Assembly: GCF_037392515.1 (NCBI RefSeq) | Contig: NC_090281.1 | Location: 44,306,645 to 44,370,644, forward strand | Source: Haliotis asinina | Taxonomy: Eukaryota > Mollusca > Gastropoda > Lepetellida > Haliotidae | Direction of reading: 5' to 3' | DNA length: 64,000 nt | Shown here: piece by piece, positions 34,546 to 48,385 of the stretch | How the letters are laid out: every line of letters begins with the position of its first letter | Position numbering within the stretch: the stretch's first letter is position 1 | Translations under genes and position numbers: made by a program | The notes under the pieces: model-generated | Told to the model about the DNA's origin: nothing | The model's database searches: none | What the model saw: only the letters and a program-made list of their open reading frames with translations

Positions 34546-36099
34546 CATTTGTAAAACCATCTAGTTTACAGAAATAGCAATAGCTCATCCAAAAGCACGA
34601 TGAGTGATGACATATTTCAAAGTGTGATAGTTGTGCAGGCCATGGTCATGCTAACTTTGTAGGCTATAGGATTTCACCAGAACGGATTTGGCATCATACT
34701 GTGCCTTTTTCTTCTTCTTTACGAAATGATCATAAAGAAAAGTTGTAGAAGACTTTTTATACTTGTATCTATAAATAAGAAAATATTACATTGTACACTG
34801 AATTAATTTCAGTAAGTATAGTAAGTCACTCTCAGAATTTAAAGAATTTAAAGCAAAATATATTTGACGCCGAATACAGTATTGTGGACCCACTGATGAC
34901 CTTCAGCGTTTGAGGAGACAGCCCAATTGAACAGTCCGAGATACAATATTACACATGATTAGATTAAACAATTTGATACAAAATTGGATGGAATTGACTT
35001 TAGTTTAGGTTTGTTGAGGCTAGAGCAATAGAATTTTACTGGAAAGGTACATGTACGGGGATGTAAATGTTTTTGGGGTGAAACATCTAGTTAACAAAAT
35101 ACAATGTATATGATTAATGCACATGGGTTTCAATCTATCTCTACAGATATTTATAGATTAAGAAATTGTAGGTCTTGTAGTTGTTATAGCATGATCCCTC
35201 TGGTAAACGATTTGGAAACAAACAGATAAAAACATGTTTGTTTGTTTGTTTGTTTGCTTTCTGACAATGTCAATGTCAATGTCAATTTAAACCGTACCTC
35301 TTATCTCTTATCTCTTACCATCTGTGTAACTGCGGCGTCATATTACCACTAACTAAAGAATAATGGAACAACGTCGATTCATTGTTCCATACATAAGGAC
35401 AAAAAATATTACACTAAATGTAGAAATGTTTGAGATATTTACCGATTTTCCCTAATAGACATTAGCAGGGTTGGGTGTTACCAAAATGATCGTATACCGA
35501 TGTTTTGTGATATACTTTGGCGTACTGCAATATGTATTGCAATACATTGTGAAAGTGGAACACATGGTTTAAGGTCATGAAATTACTGTTTCATTTCTTT
35601 TGAAACAATGCCACTAGCCAGTTAGGAATCAGGCGTGATTGTAGGAGAGATCAAATGAACATGTTTCTGAATGCTTTGCTCTAATGTTTGGAACTCGAGA
35701 AAAAGCGTCTGCAGCAGGGTCCACCATTTCGGTTTGTTTATCCCCACAACAAGTGCCCCACCAATCTATTTTCTTTAATTCACATGGTTTAAAATTCATG
35801 CTAGTACAATCACATGACCAATAAACATTTTCGAAACTAAAAATATGCGGTTTAAACAGTATTTATTCAAAAAAAAGAAAAGACATCAGAAAGACAACAG
35901 AGAACCCACAAAATGGAATGGCAAACAGATCGAACAAGGCCTGTATTGATGCCTCTCCCAAGAGAAAACAGCTTAAACGAATTAAACACGATTAAGAGAT
36001 TGTAAAAGGATGTACAATTCAATGAGTCAATTTTCAAAACCAAGAAAACGAGTTTATGTGTTATTTAACCATACGTTTGGAGTTGAATTATGAAATGAT
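34546..36099. other. Non-coding interior of the fold-back element
   Basis: AT-rich with short (TTTG)n at 35235-35256 and (CAATGT)n at 35266-35284. No open frame or known element recognised. Confidence 0.4.
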
Positions 36100-37240
36100 A
36101 AATGGATGTAAGAAGTAATTCTGCATGAATATTGGATATGTTATCTTTGCCACAGATTATTTCTTCAACAGAGAATCTATTGCGGTAGAAATACTGGTTA
36201 TATTATGTCTGATATGACGAAATACAGGGCAAAAAATGAAGTACGGGGTATCTTCTGTTAAAAAGCCACATTGGTATGAACTGTTTTGTTTTAAATGTCT
36301 TTCGAAATGGTGTAAGTTTAAAACACTACACCCAGTCTCAGTTTGGACATGATAATTTGGAAAAAGTTGGATAATTTGGCAATAATTAAAGTATTTATAG
36401 CTCTGAAAATGAGAGTTTAATAAGTAAGATATAATTTAAATTTAGACAATAACTTTGCCGATTTACATATTCGTCCAGATTATTGTAGCCTTGTATGACT
36501 AATGGAAGAAGAGAGTGTTATAGTCTTAAACTCGTCCAGTTGTTTTTGTTCTGGCTGTCTTGAGTATCTTTGGCATTATGAAGGAAATAGTGAGTATTTC
36601 TGCCCACTTCTTGTGGAGCTTATCTTGTTAAGTACTCTGGCGTTAAACATGTACCATCTTATAAAAAATAAACAATTTATGATTCTTTCTCCTTTGAAAG
36701 AGAGATGGCATACATGTTTCTTCGTCATTTGTTTAATGACTGATACCCATGATGGCCTCACTTAAGGTACGATGAGCATCAAGGTGTAATCTTTCTAGTA
36801 CTGATCCTTGGTCTTGGGATCAGTTGTCCCAAATGAAGTCACAGTATTCAAAGACAGGAAGGAGGAATGATATATACAGTCTTTCTGTTTAGTTTATTAG
36901 TTCATATTTAAGACCCCAAAAGCAATATATTATAGGACTAGTTTCTTTACTTGATATTCGATTTGCATATTCTATATACCATTGCTTTGAAATCGTAGCC
37001 CTAAATGTTTATGATAGTCATCCATCATTAAATCTGTTTTCGCTCTAGGTATTGCCTTTCAGTGAATAACGTTGTCACTGGTTTTGGGGGACTAAACGGC
37101 ACCTGCAATTCATTTCTTCATTCAGACAGATTAGCAAGATCACTGTTCAATATTCTTGGTGCATCGGTGGGGTTACGTATGATAATGTAAAGGGAGGTAT
37201 CATCAGCAAATAAAAGTATGTTGCTTGATACCAATAAGTG
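36100..37240 (-). mobile_element. LINE ORF2 fragment, degenerate
   Basis: Minus-strand reading, N to C: LLFADDTSLYIIIRNPT (polymerase FADD box, ~37180-37230); HKHLGLRFQSNG (~37000); FLLPVFEYCDFIWDN (~36860); RRKNHKLFIFYKMVHV (~36680); and near the end QCGFLTEDTPYFIFCPVFRH (~36220-36290). These are consecutive landmarks of the polymerase and C-terminal region of jockey/CR1-like LINEs. Many stops and frame changes; the 5' part is absent. It lies within the fold-back element. Confidence 0.75.
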
Positions 37241-37554
37241 ATTCATTTATCTAAACAAGGAACATAAGAGGACCCAATACGGAGTGTATTAATGTATAAT
37301 GATATAAAGGAAATACGAATATTATTAGAAGTTTGGCTACATCACAAAAATGGCAGATCGTATCGGGTGAACCGGTTCGCGAAAAGTGTACCGCAATATA
37401 TAGTACTGTGAAGCTCGTATGGCAATATAACGGTTAAGCGGTATTATCGGCCACGTCCACAAATTAATCATTGTCGTACTTTAAAACGAACTTCTAAGCT
37501 ACAACCAAATCGAGAAAGTGTTAACTTTAACAAGTAAAAGATAAGGTTCTGATT

Positions 37555-37663
<109 letters not shown>

Positions 37664-38794
37664 CATGAGATATTACTAGAATGCACACGTAAAGCACGTT
37701 CTTCATCCAGTATGTACCAGTCGGCGGCAGGATGATGTGCTGTGAACGAGCCTAGCACATTGAGGTATACTAGCATATTTCAAAATTGCACTTTGTGCAT
37801 TATGAACTGATAAAAATCATGACATTAGTACTAAACATTAACTTGACACGGCAAGACGTAGACTTTCGGAAAACGGGAAATCAGCTTCATCCTTTTGTGC
37901 ACATTACCATGGCCACACATAATTTTAACTGTTTGTTTCCAAATCGTCTTCCAGAGGCATCATGCAATAACAACTACAAGACCCAGACTTTCTTAATCAT
38001 GAACATTAATCATGTAAATTATTTTTTATTAACCAGATGTTTAATCCCATACTCCACATATTAGATTCTAAAAGTGAATAAATTTATCCACTTTTCCACA
38101 TTTCACAAATGGAAAGGGAGCAATATCGTCATATCGCAATGTCGCTGTATCGCCAAATCGCATTGTCGCTGTATCGCTATATCGCTGTGTCGCTATATCG
38201 CAATGTCGCTGTATCGCTTTATCGCAATATCGCTGTATCGCCATATCGTGTCTCTATATCGCAATGTCGCCTTTTCGCGTTATCGCAATGTCGCTGTATC
38301 GCCATATCGTGTCTCTATATCGCAATGTCGCCTTTTCGCGTTATCGCCATATCGCAATGTCGCCCAGTTTTATCGCCATTTCGTGTCGTGATATCGCCAT
38401 TTCGTGTCGTGATATCGCCATTTCGTGTCGGGTTATCGTCATTTCGTGTCTTGTTATCGCCATTTCGTGTCGTGATATCGCCATTTCGTGTCGTGTTATC
38501 GCTATATCGTGTCGTGTTTTCGCTATTTCGTTTTCTGGCCGTATCGCAATATCGCTATATCGTGTCGGCGTATCGCAATGTCGTGTCGTGCTATCGCTTT
38601 GTCGCAATGTCACCTTGATTTTACAGGGCGATAAAGCGATGGCCCGAATCAGCCACCATAGTTCGGGGAATACCAACATTCCAATTTGTGTCGTAAACAT
38701 AGTTTCACATTAATTAGCAACAGCCTTAACAATAATAAGCGAATTGTATCGTGCTTACGTCAACTTTCAGGGTGTATTGCACTCTGTAGATAGG

Positions 38795-39900
38795 TTTAAG
38801 GTGTGGTAAGTTGTCAAAGTTAGATGTAAATGGAAAATTAATGTCAATTATATATTCTTTGTATCTGAACGTTAGATCGTTTGTTAGCGTTGTGAATTTT
38901 AGTGAATCCCTTAAGAATAATTCGGATATAATGCAAGGCCATGTTTTGTCTCCAATTCTATTTTCATTTTATTTCAGTGATTTTGAGACCCCCTTTTTTG
39001 AAGATAACTGAATTTCTTATAAATGTAAATCCCTAAGTATTTTTCTGTTACTGTATGCAGACGACGTGTCCTAATTTCTGAATCAGTTGATGGTTCACAA
39101 AAGCAGTTAGATTCGTTGTTGAATTACTCCACTGAAGTTAAAAAACTATACAAAAGTCATGTAATTCTATGGCTTATGCAGAATTGGGTCGTCTCCCTTG
39201 CATATATCAGAGACAATTTAACATGATAAAGTATTGGTGCAAGTTGCTTCACACAAATGATCTTATCCTTCGAAATTATTATGAATGTCTTTTGTGAGAA
39301 GTAAAGAACCGTCGTGTTAATAGCTGAGCGTATCAGGGGAACAATATTTAATCTAACATTGGTATCAATGAATTGTGACATAGAGATGAAGTATGTCCTG
39401 CATACCTGCCTTCCTACATACGAAGTTTCGATCAAGCATCTCAAGAGATTGTTGTTATTTATCCAATTGATCAGAATGTGTAATTTATATAAATATTATT
39501 GATATTTGCACTCTGCTGTATTACCTATGTAAAGCTATCCCGCACATCTTCGGGAAATATTTATCTAAATTCAGACGTAACTCTCGTAATTCAACTATAG
39601 AAACAGCATGTTGAAATAACAGAAAGAAACTATGTTTTTCTGTGAAGACGACATTGAAGACGAGTTGCATTTTATATTAGTATGTCGCTATTTTATTAAT
39701 TACAGAAAACTGTACATAAAACCATATTACTACAGATGCCATATTACTAACATATAAAACCATATTAGTACAATGCATAAACGCATTCAACTTGTAAGTG
39801 TTGGAAATGTAAAACAGTTGTGTAATTTAGGTGAATATTTGTATAAAGCTTCTTGTCTCAGAAATGAAATGATGCTAAATAATAAGGTACTTTCTGTACA
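38795..39900 (+). mobile_element. LINE ORF2 fragment, degenerate
   Basis: Plus-strand reading: MQGHVLSPILFSFYFSDFE (~38930-38990), LLLYADDVS (~39045-39072), QLDSLLNYS, GRLPLHISRQFNMIKYWCKL in a shifted frame (~39185-39240), EDELHFILVCRYF (~39655) and YIKPYYYRC (~39715). This order is that of a jockey/CR1-type polymerase and C-terminus. Several stops and frameshifts. It starts 140 bp beyond the fold-back element. Confidence 0.75.
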
Positions 39901-40012
39901 TTCTACATAATAATCAATGTTTCGTCATCCACCTGTGCCAATTTTCGTCTTTGTAGGCACCACTGATTGTCTGTAAAGGTAAATTATGAATCTCAATCTG
40001 ACATGGGCACTC

Positions 40013-40086
40013 ATACAATGGTATAATACATCACTTCATATAATGGTATAATACATCACTTCATATAATGGTATAATACATCACCT
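40013..40086. repeat. 25-bp tandem repeat, three copies
   Basis: TATAATGGTATAATACATCA with CTTCA, three copies. The remaining sequence from 39901 to 40544 shows nothing else. Confidence 0.85.
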
Positions 40087-40544
40087 GAATCATCCAAACG
40101 TTCATCGATAGGTAGGGGTGGCCATTCTTCACTGAGTCGTGTTTGCATTGTCCCAAGATCGATACTAAATGTGATTTCAGACACGTGTAAGGAGGAACAT
40201 TTGTTATACCATTCAGTAAGTTAGACTGGTTTAACGGAATGGAATCGATGACGAAAAAAACAGATTGGAATAGGCAAGGCAGGATGAATGACGTCTTTAA
40301 TACGAGCCGAACCTAAGTATGGGAAATTGACGGAAATAACACTATGCAGTTTGTGTCAGCGGTTTCTGTAAAGCAAATTAAGAGTTACTGGAGAAGCGAT
40401 AGATTTAATGCCTTTCAAATACACGACAAGTTGTACCACGGGGCGTTCAGATCAGATGTGATTTCATTCAGACTTTAAACACGTTTTCTTTCAACATAAC
40501 AGTTCCGGTGACTTTTATTCTCTATGCAGTCATTCTTGTGAATT

Positions 40545-42066
40545 GGTGGATGTTTTGGTGTACTCATGTATGCGTGTGGCGGTGCTCCATGCATTTGTGG
40601 ATGTGATGGTGGTGGCTCATGTATGCCTTTGTTGGTGCGCCATGCATTGGTGGATGTTGTGGTGCACTCATGTATGCCGGTGGCGGTGCACGATCCATTG
40701 GTGGATGTTGTGGTGTTCTCATGTATGCCGGTGGCGTTGCACGATGCATTGGTGGATGTTGTGTTGTACTCATGTATGCCGGTGGCGTTGCACCATGCAT
40801 TGCTAGATTTTGTGGTATACTCATGTATGCCGGTGGCGGTGTGCCATGCATTGGTGTATGTGATGGTGGGGTGTCGTGTATGAAGGTGGCGATGCGCCAT
40901 GCATTGGTGGATGTTGTGGTGTACTCATGTATACCGATAGTGGTGCGCCATGCATTGGTGGATGTTGTGGTGTGCTTATGTATGTCGGTGGCGGTACGCC
41001 ATGCATTGGTGGATGTGATGGTGGTGTCTCTTGTATGAGGGTGCTGGTGCCCCATGCATTGGTGGATGTTGTGTTGTACACATGTATGCCGGTGGCGTTG
41101 CACCATGCATTGCTAGATTTTGTGGTATACTCATGTATGCCGGTGGCGGTGTGCCATGCATTGGTGTATGTGATGGTGGTGTGTCATGTATGAAGGTGGC
41201 GATGCGCCATGCATTGGTGGATGTTGTGGTGTACTCATGTATACCGATAGTGGTGCCCCATGCATTGGTGGATATTGTGGTGTGCTTATGTATGTGGGTG
41301 GCGGTACGTCATGCATTGGTGGATGTGATGGTGGTGTCTCATGTATGAGGGTGCTGGTGCCCCATGCATTGGTTGATGTTGTGGTGTACTCATGTATGCC
41401 AGTGGCGGTGCGCCATGCATTGGTGGATATGATGGTGCTGTCTCATGTATGAGGGTGGTGGTGCCCCATGAATTAGTGGATGTGATGGTGGTGTCTCATG
41501 TATGCTGGTGGCGGTGGACGATGCATTGGTGGATGTTTTGGTGTACTCCTGTATGTCGGTGGCGGTGTACTATTCATTGGTGGATGTGATGGTGGTGACT
41601 TTTTTATGCCTGTGGTGGTGCGCCATGCATTGGTGGATGTTGTGGTGTATTCATGTATGCCGGTGGCGGTGTCCCATGCATTGGTGGATGTGATGGTGGT
41701 GTCTCATGTATCAGGGAGCTGGTGCCCCATGCATTGGTGGATGTTGTGGTGTACTCATGTATGCCGGTGGCAGTGCACCATGCATTGGTGGATGTTGTGG
41801 TGTCCTCATCTATAGCGGTGGCAGTGCGCCATGCATTGGTGGACGTGATGGTTGTGTCTGATGTATGAGGGTGCTGGTGCTACATGCAATGGTGGATGTT
41901 GTACTGTACTCATGTATGCCAGTAGTGGTGTCCCATGCACTGCTGGTTGTTGTGGTGTCCTCATGTATGCCGGTGGCGGTGCGCCATGCATTGGTGGATG
42001 TTGTGGTGTACTCATGTATGCCGGTGGCGGTGCACGATCCATTGGTGGATGTTGTGGTGTACTCAT
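40545..42066. repeat. 51-bp minisatellite, array 2 (~30 copies)
   Basis: Same unit and orientation as 19575-21125. A higher-order repeat of about 310 bp (six units) is visible: the block with CACCATGCATTGCTAGATTT occurs at ~40790 and ~41100. Open frames are by-products of the period. Confidence 0.92.
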
Positions 42067-43919
42067 GCAGAAGAAAAAAATGTTGATTTACAAAAATTTA
42101 CAAAATTTAAATGTCATATTTACAAACATTTACAACGATTGTAAAGGTTATGTTTACAAGGCTTGTAAATGTTTGGAAATTTGGGAACGATTTTACCGCT
42201 ACTTCTGTCAATTTTGCCATTTCTCAAGAATCCCCATGACTCTTTAAACTTACTAATTTATTATTTCTTTTGTTCTGTTAGAGTTCTTACTGTTGATATG
42301 CATAATAGATCTTGCATGTGAGATATTTATTCATGAAAACTGAAGGAATAAGCCATATTTTGTGTAGTCCATTTGTGCTTTGTATCAATGCAACTGCGTC
42401 TGGTGCGTGAAAACATGAAAGTTCATGTGTACGGCCAGCATTGATCCATATACCAAATACTTGTGCCTGTTAAAACAGATGTCTTGCCTCTGTTCGAGAT
42501 CATCATTCCAAGCTCATTCCGATGATTTTACCACTCTACTCCATGGGAACTATATGCATTCTCTAAATAACACCTGTCACTAGACCTTTTATGTTGGTGC
42601 TCATTAACGGTGTTATGCAATTGGCGTATTCAAGAAATCTCATAAACATGTCAATATAGATAATTGGTTGTGATGTCAGTACGTGTGGATTGGAGCAAGT
42701 AGTCAAATGAATTCATAAAAATCATTGTGTAACGAGATTTATACAATCATTTACAAGAATTATGTTACAGAATATTTAAATGGTGCGTGCCGGTCTATCA
42801 TTTGTTTGTTTATGTTCGGCGTACATAAATTTTTAATTTATTATTCACACATAAAACATAACTTACATAACTGTACAATCTGCTTTGCATTTGGTGACTT
42901 TCGTGAATATAAGAAATTCTTAAAGTGCTACACAATCATACATCATCAGTGTCAACAGTGATAGTTCACTTCATACACAACTGACCCAACAAGATGGGGA
43001 AAAAACTTTTCCATACTCTGTTATGGTCTTCCTTTCTGCTTGAAGATGTGTTTTGTCTTAAGTCTATGGTTACTTCGGTGAGCATCCACAATTTTACCAT
43101 CAAGACACCAAAACTAATTATCTTACCAATAACATTCTCGTAAATGCTCTATATTGATACAATTAGTTTGTATGTGTGGAATGCACTTTACAAAGGTAAA
43201 TAAACCAAAGTTCTAATACAAGATTATCATATGACAAACCACGAGGTTAATTCTTCAATCATATATAGTATCAAATCTAAAAGAAGCAGTGACGAAGAGG
43301 TAGGCAGATCTTAAGATGGACAGATTATTAAGATCAGATAATTCACTATTTCCATATAAGATTGTCTTCAAGCTTTACCCATGTTTGTTTTTCAAATTTA
43401 TATACATATATGACAACACATGCTGCATTTAAATTTTGTATTGTATGTTGTATGGTACCGGTGTCGATATAAACTGTAAAGCTGTTCACAATCCCATGTC
43501 ATTTTTCACCAATGAAAAACAAACACAATAATTAAGCACAAAAATGAGATGTGTAAATCATTCCCTTTGCTGGTGATGGCTGTGTGGGATTAATTAAACG
43601 ACCAAACCCAGTTGAGCATGCCTTATAATTCTCTTACTCTTAAAATAAACAACTTCAGTCCAAAGAGGATACCACTAGTGGGATTCTTTGGCCGATTTGA
43701 GTTAGTGTTTTGATAACGCTTAGTCTTGATGAACAATAGTCTATTTTAACAACATGGTCAATTGGTAAAATTCATATTAAAGTGACATACCTTTATTTAC
43801 ATGTTTCACAAACCTTTGTGTACACGTGCACTGTCCATTGTATTTCTTGGTTGGAGAAGTTACAGAGAGGAAGAGTAACTCAAAGTAATTTGATGACCTT
43901 TTGAGATCTAAATACATAT
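42067..43919. other. Unassigned spacer
   Basis: Begins with TTTACAAA/TTGTAAA-rich sequence (42080-42175) resembling 47960-48060. No gene recognised. Confidence 0.3.
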
Positions 43920-46245
43920 ATGAACACCCGATGGGAAAATGCAGTTGATCATTGCACACCAACATACGGACATTTTTGCTATCGTGAATTTGAGACTTTA
44001 CATCTACAAAGCCGTTCAGAATGTCTGTCAGCGATATTTCTTCAGAGGGCACATTCAGCTCAGGTGAGTATATTGCAGATGATGCAAGTATATTATTTGT
44101 AAAATCAGTAAGGCAACCCTGATGATGCCATGTGTTCCTTCAGCAGCATGGTTGTTGAGAAATCTTACACTCAAGACTACCATATCATTTAGCAGGGAGC
44201 TCAATATACAGAGTCGTAGAGTATCCCTGCCATTCAGTAAGTGTTTAGTATACTGAATCACGATATGAGAACAACAGCCCGACTAATTGGCTGATCAAAG
44301 GTTTGTTACATGTCATAAATATCCTTCCTGGGACTTAATCACGCTATGGGGGTGGAATATATTCCCCAGGTAACACCAGCTGTTTTTGTTTTTGAGCTGA
44401 AGGATTGCCTGTTGCATGTAATTTCAATCATAATGTATAATCAGTATAAGACTGATTTTGGACATATTCTTACAGATGTAAAATGTTCTGTTTTATGTTT
44501 TAAGAGATAGGTTTCATCAAAAACAACAATGACGGAGCAATACAGACTAATCCCAGTATTCATGCATATACGTATTTTGGGTTCCCATATCACACGTCAT
44601 TATATGGATGGAATAGTGACTTTAATAGATATATCCCTTTCAAAATCGCTAAGGCATTTCAAAATCAAATTTAACACAAATATATGTTAAAAACTAAATT
44701 GATTGTTTATTCCTTTGTAAATGTTTGTAACGTTTTCAGACAAGATATTCTTATACGATGTTGTATTAGCAGTAATTCGACTTTATTTAAGACTTTAGTT
44801 GTAATACCTGCTAGTCATTTTGTTAGGTTTTTCAAAATGCTAATTGCATTTTCCCCATGAATTTACTTTCACAGACAACTGTGATGCAGGCTCTACGGAA
44901 TGCTGAGTCTGTAGAAGGAATGACCCTAAATCCACAACAGACGTAAGAATATACTTTAATATGATTTAAATACAGAAACTGCAAGAGTTTCAATGCATTA
45001 AACCATTCAACAAGTAAAACTTCAGGTGTTTCTACAATAACCTCGACATGAATTTATCTTCATTGTGCTGACAATAAATTTAGAATTGTATTTTTTTAGG
45101 TTGGAAACAGGACAGAATAAGGACGCTAAGGCAGCTCCCCATGTTATTCCGCACGCTGAGTTTCAAGGTATTGCAGTTCTGCTTAATGCTCTGTCCTATA
45201 TGCATCAGTGCACAACACAAAATGAGCACAACCCACTGTCATATAAATAAGAATGCTCATTTCTTGAGCTCCAAACAGTAAAATTATGTAACAAAATGTG
45301 ATGTTCATGGGCGATTTTGTTCAACCGTTTGAATCGAGTGCATGTGTTTGGTGACGACTTCTTGCTATAATTCTGTAATCACTCTATAATATACGTCAGT
45401 TTTATTGAAACATAAAGTTTCTGTCAGGGTATTGTATTTTGTTTGTTGCAGTGGCTATGACAAGATGTTTGCAGACAAAAAAAGGAAACCGTCTCAAGAA
45501 AGAAAAACAACCAAAACAAACACAATGATGTCATGAGAAGAAGTTCCAGAAAAACTACAGTAACTAAACATGAAAACCAATTTAAGTAGCTTTCGGGAAT
45601 CAAGAATTAGATGAAAATGTTTTAAGAGGATGCACTACATAACTTGGCTTACCATCAATTAGAAAGTAAGAAAGCATGTTAATTGATGAATCTTAACTGA
45701 GATGATATCATTTAACAAGGCATTAGGCATTAGGCCTTGTTAATCAATGAACCCTTACTGACATGACTTGCTCATCAATGAACAAGGGATTTGGCCTTTT
45801 TATGTGTTGAGGCTTTGTTCAAGGCTGGGATATGCAGTAACAATCACCCCACAGTATTAATCCGTGTGATCTTTCAAAGGAGAAAAAAGGTTGTACCATA
45901 CAACACCTGTGTTCCAATGCACTAAATACACAAGTATCAATAATACCTGCTATGAGATTATGAGAATAACCATTGATTCTATTTTCACATTGGTTTACCA
46001 TTCACTTAATGCAAGTATAATCATATTGACTGTTTTCTTCAGAAATCGAGTCGAAGGGATGCAACAGGCAGACCTCCCCAGCCATAAGAAAGCAAAATAT
46101 GAACAAGTATTAAAGAATGTACAACTACAATGCTACCCCATTGTATTTGATTGTATATTTGATAATAATGTGTATGTAGAGATGTTGGGTTTGAAAACCC
46201 ATCTCTGAATTTGCGTTCGATCCAATAAAAAATCATCTCAGTAGA
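43920..46245 (+). CDS. Candidate small multi-exon gene, unknown product
   Basis: Weak case, based on splice signals and short open frames only. A first segment at 43920-44063 ends CTCAG|GTGAGT. An optional exon at 44144-44237 has a NAGNAG acceptor and ends TTCA|GTAAGT. Further exons: 44876-44942 (TTTCACAG|ACAACT to AC|GTAAGA) and 45101-45168 (TTTTTTTAG| to CAAG|GTATTG). Candidate ends are 45453-45529, stopping after KKEKQPKQTQ, or ~46040-46245, with AATAAA at 46224-46229. Phase works for 43920-44063 + 44876 + 45101 + 45453, giving TTVMQALRNAESVEGMTLNP then QQTLETGQNKDAKAAPH. The optional exon fits a different frame. No family recognised. It could be a non-coding RNA or chance; the opposite strand also has an open stretch (43777-44052). 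Confidence 0.25.
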
Positions 46246-46744
46246 GATGGTGAACGACTGGAAACTGTAATTCGTCCAAGTACAAAGCAGGACTTGAAAC
46301 TGACAAGCGTTTGCACCAGTTTCCGTGAGATCCAGTCATCCGAGAAAAACGGATGTAGTTTCTTTGCACCCCATAGACATAAAAACATGTCATATGTACA
46401 AGTATCACACCTGCTTAATTACATAATGTGGCTGAGACAGGACTCGGATGCATGAGTCATCAATCAATTTATTTTGTTTATGGCGTATAGCCTGATAGGT
46501 GTTAAGTTTAAATTGCATGTGGTAAATGACTGAAGCTGTGTATTGCATATTGTCTTAAGCAGACAGACAGCCATATATATAGGTGTCAATAAACCAGACA
46601 TTAAGCTTTCTCTGTTATAGAGGCTTCTTTTTATTTAACGAGTAGATTATTTACTTGTTTGTGTACACAACCAAGATTAGACTACTGCTCACGATCTCAT
46701 ACTCCGGGCATGGATACTGTTTCAAGCTCCCTGAACCTATTCAC

Positions 46745-46812
46745 TGCGCATGCGGTGTGGGCGCAGCGCAGCACATCTGTTGAAACAACTTCTTCCCCCA
46801 GCGCTGGGGGAA
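46745..46812. promoter_or_regulatory. GC-rich island with NRF-1-like site and 20-bp palindrome
   Basis: TGCGCATGCGG at 46745-46755 is close to the NRF-1 consensus. TTCCCCCAGCGCTGGGGGAA at 46793-46812 is a perfect palindrome. This is the most GC-rich patch of an AT-rich neighbourhood and may be a promoter. No transcript can be assigned. Confidence 0.3.
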
Positions 46813-48274
46813 ATTTAGTGAATCGCTTGAACTCCGAATTCGCGGGTTTTTTCCATCGCGTGTTTTTTCTTTATAGGTTGAATTGGCATTTTTTATGATT
46901 TGTTTCGGTAACTGCATACCAAAAGGCATCAGAATCTGCAAAGTTGTATTTTCCTTTTTCATGTGACCTTTTAGAAAGTTTCGTTCCATGAGATAACCTA
47001 TCAAAATAATACAACATATCAATAATGCCCTATGCTCCAGGGTGGGCAGTTCTCTCATCTGGAGATGTTTCTTTTTCTTTGGGAGCCAGCACTATGTTGC
47101 ACCATGTTCAGTTTATTAATTTGCGTCTCCAGTCCAACATGAAATTTATCATCTCGAAAACGTTGGGATGGGCTTTTCCAACAAGTTACTTTAACCTCCC
47201 ATGCCAACCTCCAACCTGTTATTTGTCCAGGGCACATTTCTGTCATGGGCTTCCATTCCTGAAGGTTATTGTTCAGTTATGTTAAATATAGCTGTACGTG
47301 TTAACTGCAACTAGCCCGTGTACAACAGGTGTAGTCCCACGAAGCCTAAAATTATTCAGTTGGCTTATGGGACTTCATTCCTCAATGATTTTATGGGATT
47401 GTGGTGGATTGTTGCTTGGCTGACCACAGAAAGGAAGAATCAAGAGAAACAACAAAAATCAAATATGATTGTGAAATATTTCAAAAGGTGACCTATCCCA
47501 TCTGTATCACTGGTACTATTGGTAAAAGTTGGATCGACCTCATGATTCATAGCAACATATACTGTCATGTGTTATGTTATCACAACACAATCTCTATCAT
47601 TTAGCATATTATCACAGGTGACAAGGTGATATTGTTTATGGTTATTGTTATTCACTGTTCTCAAACACAAAATAAGTGGGATACTGAGTCGGAATTCTTT
47701 TCTAAACAGCTAGTGAAAGACACACCCATGCATCTTCACTCCACCGAACACTGTAGTAAGAGCATCAGCATCCTACCCCTAACAGAGTGACCCCTGTCCA
47801 CTGAACAGTGGTCTGTCCCACTCTTATTTCACGCCCCAATTACCTCATTAATTATGTCGAGGGTTCAAACTGTAATTAGCCTTTGTGATTTTATTAGGTG
47901 TAAATTTGAGGCCTTGCAGACCGTTTTACCATCACCCACCAGTTATCTCCCCTTGTGGATCTTTACAAATTGTAAATGTCTTGTAAACATCATCTTTCCA
48001 AAATTGTAAATGTCTTGTAAACATCATCTTTACATAAGATTTACAAGCTTGTAAAGGTGAACTTTTTTTCCACTGATGTCCAAAAGGATTTTGCATGACA
48101 CTACTTGTAACATAACGACTTCTCATCCGGAGGCAAGTGACATTTATATTGCAAGTAATATTATATTGCCCTCCACCTCGCTTCCAAGAGTGAAATTGTT
48201 ATGTTATAAGCAATGTCATGCAAAATGCTATTGTCCATCAATAAAATACACATTTTACTACTAGTAGAATTGGC
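46813..48274. other. Unassigned spacer
   Basis: Contains a short duplicated TTGTAAATGTCTTGTAAACA block at ~47970-48030. No gene or transposon recognised. Confidence 0.3.
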
Positions 48275-48385
48275 AAGGCGCCGCCATTTTTGAAAATCGT
48301 GAGATGAGATTATGGTTTGTTTTCATCAAGTTAGAAAATCCAAACTATTTTGTACTAGTAGTAGTTACATATGTATTTGAATCAT
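48275..48385 (+). repeat. Repeat matching 19434-19574
   Basis: Same GCCGCCATTTTTGAAAATCG start and TGTATTTGAATCATG end, shorter by an internal deletion, and not followed by a minisatellite here. Confidence 0.75.

Noticed and set aside
33750-34560. Arg/Ser/Ile-rich frames (also 38109-38713) as proteins
   Set aside because: They are translations of the satellite-like inverted arms of the fold-back element, seen on both strands.
46741-47058. 105-codon minus-strand frame as a gene
   Set aside because: No motif, no splice context, and it overlaps the GC-rich palindromic patch.
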